Assembly: GCA_029975215.1 (NCBI GenBank)
Contig: JARKPO010000067.1
Span: 1 to 64,000 of the forward strand
DNA: 64,000 bases
Source of the DNA: Levilinea sp.
GTDB lineage: Bacteria; Chloroflexota; Anaerolineae; Anaerolineales; Anaerolineaceae
Direction: 5' to 3'
Part shown: in pieces, positions 22,483 to 29,736 of the stretch
How the letters are laid out: the number at the start of each line of letters is the position of its first letter
Position numbering within the stretch: the stretch's first letter is position 1
Translations under genes and position numbers: made by a program
Notes under the pieces: model-generated
What the model saw: the letters and a program-made list of their open reading frames with translations, nothing else
The model's database searches: none
What the model was told of the DNA's origin: nothing

Positions 22483-25161
22483 TCACTCCTCAAGGAGAAT
22501 ATCAAACTCGCCGACGGTCAGGGTGGGGATGGTGCCGATTTCCACATCAAAGCGAAAACGCTGAGAGAGACACAGATACACCCATTGGAGCGCGCTGCGC
22601 AGTGGAGTGCTGAGGGGGGCGCTGCTTTGCAGGAGGGTTTGTAGGGCGGCGAAATGGGCCTGGGTGGCCTGACCCAGCGGCAGCGACAACAGGGCGGGGA
22701 TCATTAACTGGCGCAGATCATAGAGGGTGAGGTTGGAGGCGGTGGTGCCCACAGCCAGAAAGCTGCTGTCGGGCGAGAGACACAGCGAGGTGAGAGGGGT
22801 TCCGGTCGCGTAGGAATGGCTGACTTTAAGCTGCGGCCAGGAAAGCAGTTGAAGTTCTCCGGCGGTGGTAGCTGCGACGATGCCGCTGCGGTCTTCCAGG
22901 AATTCCAGACCCGCCAGGGAGGAAGCAAACTTGTGCCGCTTGCGGCCGACGTAGTAGGCGTCGTGATCTTTGCTGGGGGTGAAAAGCAGCAGTTCCCCGT
23001 TGCGCTGAGCGGCCAGAATCTGGGAGGCTTCGGGGGTGAAGAGGGCAAATTGATAGATGCTGCGGGCGGCTTTGGTGCGCAGGAAGGTATAGAAGTGGTA
23101 GGTGAGATCTTCCAGGCGAATGAGGTCCAGGTTTTCGTGCAGCACCAGCATCCAGGATTCATCGTCGGAGACGGCGACAGAACGCGGCCAGTTGTCGTTG
23201 AGGGGCACGGCCACGGCGGAATTGGATTGGCCGGCATCCCAAATATAGGCGCGGAAGTCGCGGCCGGAGGTGAGCACGCGCTGATCTTTCAGCGGACGCA
23301 GAGCGGTGATGGAACCGTTGTGCGCGCCGATTTTGCGCAGATTGCCGGCTTTCCAGCCGTAAAGTCCGCAAGATGCGGTGAGGGAGTTTGTGCGCTCGGC
23401 CAGATACACCTCACCGGTGGAGGCATAACCCACGGAACCCAGAGAATGGTCAAACTTGCCGATTTTGTGGGCGACTTGCGCGCGCTGATAATCCCAGATG
23501 ACCGCCTGGCGCCGATCGGTGGCCAGGATGAGATGGGGTTCGGTGGGCGAAAAGGCGATGTCGTTTACCCGACCGGAAACGCGCAGACGTTCGCGCTCCA
23601 AAACCCAGGGGATCTCCTGGGCGGCTGCCTGGGGGTCCTTCTGCATGGGCTGCTGCGACAACTCGATCAGCTGTTGGAAGCAGAGCTGATCCTCAGGGAC
23701 GGCGGGCTGCCAATGCTGCCTTTGCAGGCGCTGTAAGGCTTCCAGGCCGCTGGTGAGGTTAAACTCAAAAATGAGCCGCCAGAGCTTTTCCCATTCCTGG
23801 TTGGCGGCCAGGACGCGGATCATGACGGAGGCTTCATCGCGGCTGCTGGCGGCGGAGGAGCGAAAATCGGCGCCGGTGAGGATGGTGAGATACTGGACGC
23901 GGCCGGCTTCCTGCACGCGGCGGACGATTTTTTGGCGCAGACCCCGTTGGGTGGTGGCGGCGAAGAAGGCTCGCAGCAGGCGCTGGTCGAAATCCAAAGC
24001 GTCATAGCGGTCATATTGACCGGTGAGGAACAAGACGGCGGCCTGGTCTTCGGGGTTGGTGGGCAAATAGCCGGCAGTTTTGATCAGCTCCAGCAGGGCG
24101 GTGTCCTGTGTGTCCAGAAACTGCTGGCAAAGCGCGTCCAGGGAGGCTTGATCTTCGAGCGAGAGCAGCGCGGTGCGGGCGGCTGAGGCAATTTCGGGGT
24201 CTGGATCCTGGGTATAGGCAAACAGATCCTGGAGCTGAGCGGGTGCGGTGCGGCTGGCGAGGTCCTGGCGGCCGACTTTGAGGGCACACAGCAGACGCAG
24301 GGCTTCGGGGGCGGCGGGGACATAGGCCGCGCGCAGCAATACGGCTTCTATTTCCGGCGCACGGGATTCAGCCCACTGGGCAGCGAAACGGGAGATGGTT
24401 TCGGGATGCTGGAGGTTGTGAAGGCAGAATTGAGCGCGTTCAGCCAGGGCGGCGTCACGGCCCTGGGCATATTCCCACAGGAAGGGCAGACCTTCGGGGG
24501 AGAGGTTAAAAAGGGTTTCGGGGTGGTTGGTGAGCAGGGCGCTGAACACCAAAACCTCTGCTGAAAAGCTGGGGGAGACGGGGTAGGCCGCGCGCAGGAT
24601 CAATTCGGCCAGGCGAGGTTCTTTGCGTTGGCGGCATTCAGCAAAGAGGGTTTCCACCGCCTCGGTCTTTTTCAGGTGCAGAAGGATTTGTTCGGCGGCA
24701 CTGCGGACGGATTCGTTGGGATCTGAGAGGAAGAGATCTACCACCTGACGCATGGTGCGGCTGGAGGAAGAAGACCCCAGGCGCTGATCATAGCCCAGAG
24801 TGATCTGACTGAGCGCGTAGGCGGGGGAGGCGGGCTGGGCGGTGCGGTTGAGCACACGCAGAGCCTGCCCCAACTCGGCGCTGCGGGATTGCTGCCAGGC
24901 CTCCCAAATGGCATCATAGCCGGAGGAAGGCTTGATCTTTGCGACCCAGGCGGCGATCTGCAGGCGGGCTTCGTCATCCAATGGGGCGGAGAGGCCCTGG
25001 GCGAGCACGATGAGGGCCTGAGGATGGGTGGGGCGGGAAATCTTGTGAATCAGGAATTGCAGGGCCAGGGCGCGTAAAAAGCTGCCCCCCAGGGCGGCAG
25101 GCAGCGAATTGAGCAGAAGAGTGCGCAGCAGCGTGAAATTTTGGGATGCAGCAGGCGTCAT
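22483..25161 (-). CDS. HEAT-like/WD40 scaffold protein (first of two)
   Basis: An 892-residue soluble protein. The first 500 residues are helical repeats with the spacing of HEAT/Armadillo repeats (for example DPDPEIASAARTALLSLED), and residues about 530-810 form a divergent beta-propeller with blades such as RVNDIAFSPTEPHLILATDR and HNGSITALRPLKDQRVLTSG. The C-terminal 70 residues end FDVEIGTIPTLTVGEFDILL, like the paralogue at 16908-19157. It starts 5 bases after the Ycf46-like gene and is followed by the GrpE-like gene 5 bases later. Likely a large adaptor for the AAA+/Hsp70 partners (inference); no catalytic motif is seen. Confidence 0.83.
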   Translation of the reverse strand: MTPAASQNFTLLRTLLLNSLPAALGGSFLRALALQFLIHKISRPTHPQALIVLAQGLSAPLDDEARLQIAAWVAKIKPSSGYDAIWEAWQQSRSAELGQALRVLNRTAQPASPAYALSQITLGYDQRLGSSSSSRTMRQVVDLFLSDPNESVRSAAEQILLHLKKTEAVETLFAECRQRKEPRLAELILRAAYPVSPSFSAEVLVFSALLTNHPETLFNLSPEGLPFLWEYAQGRDAALAERAQFCLHNLQHPETISRFAAQWAESRAPEIEAVLLRAAYVPAAPEALRLLCALKVGRQDLASRTAPAQLQDLFAYTQDPDPEIASAARTALLSLEDQASLDALCQQFLDTQDTALLELIKTAGYLPTNPEDQAAVLFLTGQYDRYDALDFDQRLLRAFFAATTQRGLRQKIVRRVQEAGRVQYLTILTGADFRSSAASSRDEASVMIRVLAANQEWEKLWRLIFEFNLTSGLEALQRLQRQHWQPAVPEDQLCFQQLIELSQQPMQKDPQAAAQEIPWVLERERLRVSGRVNDIAFSPTEPHLILATDRRQAVIWDYQRAQVAHKIGKFDHSLGSVGYASTGEVYLAERTNSLTASCGLYGWKAGNLRKIGAHNGSITALRPLKDQRVLTSGRDFRAYIWDAGQSNSAVAVPLNDNWPRSVAVSDDESWMLVLHENLDLIRLEDLTYHFYTFLRTKAARSIYQFALFTPEASQILAAQRNGELLLFTPSKDHDAYYVGRKRHKFASSLAGLEFLEDRSGIVAATTAGELQLLSWPQLKVSHSYATGTPLTSLCLSPDSSFLAVGTTASNLTLYDLRQLMIPALLSLPLGQATQAHFAALQTLLQSSAPLSTPLRSALQWVYLCLSQRFRFDVEIGTIPTLTVGEFDILLEE

Positions 25162-25165
25162 GAGG

Positions 25166-26692
25166 TTATTCGGATGGGTCTATGGCGACGAACCGTGTGG
25201 CAGCTTCACCCGATTCATAGAAAGATGCGGATTGGGCGCGGCCTTCGGCCAGCCAGGCGCGCAGGGCCATGATGCGTTCCCGATGGGAGATGGAGAGGGG
25301 AACCTGACGTTTGAGGGCGGTGGAGATATCCTGGGTGGTGAATTCGCGCTGGGAATCGTTGAAGCCGATGTACATGGCATCAATGATGGCCTGTTCTATT
25401 TCCGAGCCGACGTACCCATAGGATTCAGCAGCGAGGCGGTCCAGGTCATAATCTTCGGGCAGGCGGCGGCGTTTGCGCAGATGGACGGTGAAGATTTCGC
25501 TGCGCTCGTCCTCGGTGGGAAGATCCAGGAAGAAAATTTCATCAAAGCGGCCTTTGCGCAGCAGCTCAGGGGGGATGGCGGCGATGTCGTTGGCGGTGGC
25601 TACCACAAAGACGGGGGAAGTTTTTTCCTGCATCCAGGTGAGAATGCTGGCAAACACGCGGGTGCTGGTGCCGGAATCCAGGCCGCCGTGGGCCAGGGCT
25701 TTTTCCATCTCGTCAATCCAGAGGATGCAGGGTGCCACGGTTTCGACCAGGTGCAGGGCGCGGCGGCTGCGTTCTTCAGATTCACCCACCAGCGAGCCAA
25801 AGAGCGCGCCGACATCCAACCGCAGCAGGGGGAGACGCCAAAGGCCGCCGATCATTTTGGCGGTCAGGCTTTTGCCGGTGCCGGGGATGCCGATGAGGGC
25901 GATGCCTTTGGGCGCGGGCAAACCGTAATCGCGGGCTTCCTGCGAGAAGGCAGTTTCCCGCAAGCGCAGCCAGGCTTTGAGCACTTCGAGGCCGCCGACA
26001 TCTTCGGGTGTTTCGCTGACGGCGTAGAATTCCAGGGCTTCGCTTTCGCGGATGATCTGCTTTTTTTCGTCGGTGACTAACTGGATATCGCGGTCATCTA
26101 ACAGTCCGTCGGTGACCAGGGCTTTGGAAAACACGCGCCGCGCCTGGGCAAAGGTGAGGCCGAGGGCAGCCTGAACGATTTTCTCGCGCCCCAGCGGGGT
26201 GAGGTTGACGCGCACACCGGGCTGGCTGGTGAGATTTTTGAGCACCTGTTCCATATCTCCGGCGTCGGGGAGGGGATGCTCTAAGATGACGAATTCATCG
26301 CGGAGTTCATCGGGAACGCGGGAAACCGGCGCAGTGATGAGCAGGGATTTTTGGGTTAGTTTCAGCTTTTGACCGAGGGAACGCAGTTTCCTTTTAATTT
26401 GCGGGTTTGTCCAGGATTCGTGAAAATCTTTGAGGATAAACAGCGCTGTGGGAGTGTTAAATTTATCAATCTGTTCCAGAGCGGTTTGGGGGTCGCGCGC
26501 CTGCGGGAGGACACCGTTAGGTTTGGTCAACCATTGGAAGCCGTCTGCGAGGTCCCAGGTGAGGCCGGTACGCTGCAGGCGGTCGCAGAGGGCGCGGATG
26601 GTTTCCAGAACGCGCTCCTCTTCCAGGGTGGTGATGAGCAGCAAGGTGAAGCGCGAACGCAGGGATAGGTCGAGTTGTTCCTCAAAAGACAT
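25166..26692 (-). CDS. Ycf46-like AAA+ ATPase
   Basis: A 508-residue AAA+ ATPase. The N-terminal 200 residues are an [24 protein letters not shown] domain with a degenerate P-loop fold. The C-terminal module has Walker [16 protein letters not shown], the segment [20 protein letters not shown], Walker [13 protein letters not shown], sensor-1 VVATANDI and the arginine-finger context [12 protein letters not shown]. This pattern matches the Ycf46 family of cyanobacteria and plastids. The frame is open far upstream, but the ATG at 26692 has GGAG 7 bases before it and the coding pattern starts there. It is the first gene of the eight-gene cluster, divergent from an AOR gene. Confidence 0.9.
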   Translation of the reverse strand: MSFEEQLDLSLRSRFTLLLITTLEEERVLETIRALCDRLQRTGLTWDLADGFQWLTKPNGVLPQARDPQTALEQIDKFNTPTALFILKDFHESWTNPQIKRKLRSLGQKLKLTQKSLLITAPVSRVPDELRDEFVILEHPLPDAGDMEQVLKNLTSQPGVRVNLTPLGREKIVQAALGLTFAQARRVFSKALVTDGLLDDRDIQLVTDEKKQIIRESEALEFYAVSETPEDVGGLEVLKAWLRLRETAFSQEARDYGLPAPKGIALIGIPGTGKSLTAKMIGGLWRLPLLRLDVGALFGSLVGESEERSRRALHLVETVAPCILWIDEMEKALAHGGLDSGTSTRVFASILTWMQEKTSPVFVVATANDIAAIPPELLRKGRFDEIFFLDLPTEDERSEIFTVHLRKRRRLPEDYDLDRLAAESYGYVGSEIEQAIIDAMYIGFNDSQREFTTQDISTALKRQVPLSISHRERIMALRAWLAEGRAQSASFYESGEAATRFVAIDPSE

Positions 26693-26729
26693 GTGGAAGC
26701 TCCAGGTGTGAATCGGGAATGCGAAGGTT

Positions 26730-26735
26730 ATTATA
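26730..26735 (-). promoter_or_regulatory. Candidate -10 element of the Ycf46/Hsp70 operon
   Basis: TATAAT on the minus strand lies 38 bases upstream of the Ycf46-like ATG. No good -35 hexamer is visible at the right distance. The region 26693-26896 contains this and the opposing AOR promoter and no other feature. Confidence 0.5.
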
Positions 26736-26836
26736 CCTTGCCTTGCAAGCGCGCGCCTTCCGCCAGATGGGCGGAGTGGTGACATTTGTCGCCTTGGTTG
26801 AGGAAATGTGTTTTTCGTAGGGGGAAGGTGAATAGC

Positions 26837-26842
26837 TATAAT
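26837..26842 (+). promoter_or_regulatory. Candidate -10 element of the second AOR gene
   Basis: TATAAT in the context AATAGCTATAATAAAAC lies 54 bases ahead of the AOR ATG. The -35 region is poor (TTCGTA at 17 bases). Confidence 0.5.
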
Positions 26843-26896
26843 AAAACTAGGGCAATTTGGATTGTGCCCCCACTTATTTTCGCGAGGAGACCTTCC

Positions 26897-29065
26897 ATGA
26901 CCGTTCTTTCGCCTGCTGCAGCGCGTGAGGCGCGCCAACTGTTGGCCGAGTTGTCGTATGAACTGCGGCCTGTCGAGCGCGGCTACGCAAACCGCACGCT
27001 GTATGTGAATGTTGGAGATTTGACGATCCAAAGCAAACCGGTCACAGATGAGATGAAGCGGGTATTCACCGGCGGAAGAGGGTTTGGGCTGTGGCTGCTG
27101 TGGAATGGAACGCGCCCCGAAACGCGCTGGAACGACCCGGAGAATGAGCTGGTGATCACAGGGGGTGTTATTGGCGGGATCACCAGTTACCCAGGGACCG
27201 GAAAATGCACGGCGGTGACGATTTCGCCGCAGACGGGCGTGCCGATTGACAGCAACAGCGGTGGTTATTTTGGTCCGTACCTCAAGTTTGCCGGCTGGGA
27301 TGCGATTGAAATTCAGGGCAAGGCCGAACAAGACGTCATCATCATCGTGGATGGCGACCTGGGGGTCGTGCGGGTGGAAGCGGCTCCGCTGGAGCCAGTG
27401 GATACGCACCTGGTGGCACGGCTGCTGACGGATATGTACGGGGACACTCCCAAGGAAAAACGGGGCATATCGGTAGTCTCGGCCGGGCAGGCGGCGGACC
27501 ATGTGGCCATGTGCGGCCTGAACGTGAGCTATTACGACCCGCGGCGGGATGAAATCCGCATCAAGCAGGCGGCGCGCGGTGGGGCCGGGCGGGTACTGCG
27601 CGATAAGCGCATCAAAGCGATTGTGGTGCGCTACAGCGAACTGACCGCAGACAGCAATGGGGTGGCGGATATGGCCCTGCTGCAGAAGGCGGGGCAGCAC
27701 ATCAAACGAGAAATCTCGCAGTTCGACGAGTCGCAGAACGACATGCGCGGGACGGGAACTCCGTATCTGGTGGAAATCATGAACCGCTTTGATCTGCTGC
27801 CCACGCAGAACTACCGCTTTGGGGCGCATGTGGAAGCGCATAAGATCGCGGGCGATATTTGGAAGCCGCAATTTGACCGCCGTGGGCCGGATGGGTGTTG
27901 GTACGGCTGCACGATGGCCTGCGCGCATGCGGTGAACGAATATGAATTACGTTCTGGCCCTTACAAGGGTCAAAAGGTGTTCGTGGATGGCCCGGAGTAT
28001 GAGACCCTGGGCGGCTTAGGCTCGAACTTGAACATTTTCTGCCCGAACGATATTTTGGAACTGAACTTCTACTGCGACACCTATGGGATTGATACGATCT
28101 CGGCGGGGAACTCGATCGCCTTTGTGATGGAATGCTGGGAAAACGGCATTTTGACGAAAGAACACACCGGCGGGTTGGATTTCACCTGGGGTAACGCAGA
28201 GGCGGCTTTGGAACTGCTGCACCAGATGGCACGGGGCGAGGGCTTTGGTCTGATTGTGGGGCAGGGCATCCGCTATATGAAGGCGTACTTTGCAGAGCAT
28301 TTTGGCGCGGACGCGGCTTTCCTCCAGGATATCGGCATGGAAGTGAAGGGGCTTGAGATCTCTGAGTACATGACCAAAGAGTCGCTGACGCAGCAGGGCG
28401 GGTACGCGCTGGCCTCGAAGGGTGCGCAGCATGACGAAGCCTGGTTGATTTTTATGGAACTGGTGCACAAGCAGCTGCCGACTTTTGAAGCCAAGGCTGA
28501 AGCGCTGCATTACTTCCCCATCTGGCGGACGTGGTTCAGCCTGCACGGGCTGTGCAAACTGCCCTGGAACGACATTATCCCGGAGAGCAACAAGACCGCC
28601 AAAGAACCCGCTAAGGTGCCGGAACATGTGGAAAACTACACCTGGCTGTATGAGGGTGTGACCGGCGTCAAGGTGGGGATTGAAGATTTGATGTTGCAAT
28701 CGGAACGGGTATACACCTTCCAGCGCATTTTTAACGCGCGCTGCGGGTACGGCACCCGTGCCTATGATTACCCGCCGTACCGGGCGATGGGGCCTGTGAC
28801 TGAGCTGGAATATGAATCGCGTCAGGAACGCTACGACCAGTCTTTGATTAACGATGCGGGTATCCATATTGAAGGCATGAGCACGACGGAGAAGGTCGCT
28901 GCGCTGCGCAAATACCGTGAAGACCGCTATGAGATGCTGGTCGATGCTGTGTACAAGCGCCGCGGATGGGATGCGGATGGGGTGCCGACGTTGGAAACGG
29001 TGAAACGGCTGGGGATTGACTTCCCAGAGGTATTGGAAGTAATCCAGAAACACCGCAAGAGCTAG
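26897..29065 (+). CDS. Second AOR-family oxidoreductase (divergent, long type)
   Basis: A 722-residue member of the tungsten/molybdenum AOR family, longer than and clearly different from the copy at 6574-8274. The cluster cysteines are C334, C338 and C342 (CWYGCTMAC), with a later cysteine in SLHGLCKLPWND. Pterin-binding glycines are present in TGGRGFGLWLLW and the NSGGYFGPYLKFAGWDAIEI segment. Long members include enzymes acting on aromatic or otherwise unusual substrates (for example BamB-type subunits), so the substrate cannot be given. The ATG at 26897 has GAGGAG 7 bases upstream. It is divergent from the Ycf46/Hsp70 cluster and has its own terminator. Confidence 0.88.
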   Translation: MTVLSPAAAREARQLLAELSYELRPVERGYANRTLYVNVGDLTIQSKPVTDEMKRVFTGGRGFGLWLLWNGTRPETRWNDPENELVITGGVIGGITSYPGTGKCTAVTISPQTGVPIDSNSGGYFGPYLKFAGWDAIEIQGKAEQDVIIIVDGDLGVVRVEAAPLEPVDTHLVARLLTDMYGDTPKEKRGISVVSAGQAADHVAMCGLNVSYYDPRRDEIRIKQAARGGAGRVLRDKRIKAIVVRYSELTADSNGVADMALLQKAGQHIKREISQFDESQNDMRGTGTPYLVEIMNRFDLLPTQNYRFGAHVEAHKIAGDIWKPQFDRRGPDGCWYGCTMACAHAVNEYELRSGPYKGQKVFVDGPEYETLGGLGSNLNIFCPNDILELNFYCDTYGIDTISAGNSIAFVMECWENGILTKEHTGGLDFTWGNAEAALELLHQMARGEGFGLIVGQGIRYMKAYFAEHFGADAAFLQDIGMEVKGLEISEYMTKESLTQQGGYALASKGAQHDEAWLIFMELVHKQLPTFEAKAEALHYFPIWRTWFSLHGLCKLPWNDIIPESNKTAKEPAKVPEHVENYTWLYEGVTGVKVGIEDLMLQSERVYTFQRIFNARCGYGTRAYDYPPYRAMGPVTELEYESRQERYDQSLINDAGIHIEGMSTTEKVAALRKYREDRYEMLVDAVYKRRGWDADGVPTLETVKRLGIDFPEVLEVIQKHRKS

Positions 29066-29089
29066 GCAAGTCTGGGCTCTGGAAAGATG

Positions 29090-29127
29090 GGCACCCTCAG
29101 TTGATCATGCGCTGGGGGTGCCTTCTT
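29090..29127 (+). terminator. Terminator of the second AOR gene
   Basis: GGCACCC (29090-29096) pairs with GGGTGCC (29116-29122), with extra CAG/CTG pairing inside, followed by TTCTTCT. The stop codon of the convergent small gene (29105-29107) lies inside the loop. Confidence 0.78.
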
Positions 29128-29311
29128 CTGCGGCACTTTTTTTGGAGCCAATTTCGACCAGCTGAATCTGCACCTGATAACTCTTGCCTTCAATGACGGT
29201 TTTCGCGTTGGCGTAATACCCCTTCGAACCTGTTTTGAATTCTTTGGGCGGCACGGTGAGAATGGCGATGGGCTGGCCGTTTTGATCTTTGAGTTCGGCG
29301 ATAATTAACAT
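29105..29311 (-). CDS. Small protein of unknown function
   Basis: A 68-residue protein beginning MLIIAELKDQNGQPIAIL. It reads like a small beta-rich domain with the pattern FKTGSKGYYANAKTVIEGKSYQVQIQLVEIG and a charged, alanine-rich tail. The ATG at 29311 has AGGAGG 5 bases upstream, which supports it as a real gene. It is convergent with the second AOR gene, and its last codons run through the AOR terminator. One of two symmetrical promoters at 29358-29391 drives it. I do not recognise the family. Confidence 0.72.
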   Translation of the reverse strand: MLIIAELKDQNGQPIAILTVPPKEFKTGSKGYYANAKTVIEGKSYQVQIQLVEIGSKKSAAEEGTPSA

Positions 29312-29357
29312 GATGACCTCCTGAGGTAAAAAACAGCCACACAAGGCAGCATGTATC

Positions 29358-29391
29358 CATTATACCCAGCCTGGAAATATCGGGTATAATG
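29358..29391. promoter_or_regulatory. Symmetrical overlapping divergent promoters
   Basis: A perfect inverted repeat, CATTATACCC (29358-29367) and GGGTATAATG (29382-29391), holds a TATAAT -10 box on each strand. One faces the small protein gene (minus), the other glmS (plus). Each -10 sits where the other promoter's -35 would be. Confidence 0.6.
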
Positions 29392-29462
29392 CCGATATCC
29401 AACAAAATATGGAGGTGGAGCGGAAGCAATATTGACCAACTGTCGGATGGAGAAAAATAAAC

Positions 29463-29650
29463 GAGCGCATGGCCTGTTCCGGGGTGGGGCAAAGAACAGG
29501 TGACGAGGAAGAGGGTTCCCTGCCGCGGGGCAGGGCTAACCGGCCAAGGCCGGGAAAATCGAAAGATCAGCGGAAGCCCTCCGGATTTTGTCCGAAATTT
29601 CCTTCCATCCAAAAATCAAAAACCAATGTGTGGATTTCGATCCTGCTTTG
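29463..29650 (+). ncRNA. glmS ribozyme/riboswitch
   Basis: The glmS leader has the self-cleaving ribozyme core: GAGCGC (predicted cleavage before G29465), a P1 stem CCTGTTC (29473-29479) with GAACAGG (29494-29500), the invariant TGACGAGGA, a GAGGG/CCCTC stem (29511-29515, 29577-29581), and GCGGAAGC. In the known class, glucosamine-6-phosphate is the cofactor for cleavage and lowers glmS expression. Between the GAGGG arm and ATCGAAAG two GC-rich hairpins are inserted (29518-29535 and 29540-29553). A possible P4 is CGAAAT with ATTTCG near 29592-29640. The 3' limit is approximate. Confidence 0.88.
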
Positions 29651-29736
29651 CCTGGCAGAGCAGGCCGGCTATGCGCCCATGCCAGTGGGTTTTGGCGGGC
29701 GCTTCGAAGATGATGTACTGACATGGAGGAAATTCT

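Noticed and set aside
25109..26080. A 323-codon plus-strand frame
   Set aside because: It is antisense to the Ycf46-like ATPase, whose motifs are unmistakable.
26693..27928. Upstream extension of the Ycf46-like frame to 27928
   Set aside because: The extra 412 codons lie antisense to the second AOR gene and are rich in His/Arg/Pro; the ATG at 26692 has a good ribosome binding site.
28016..29053. A 345-codon minus-strand frame
   Set aside because: It is antisense to the second AOR gene and has no start signal or known motif.
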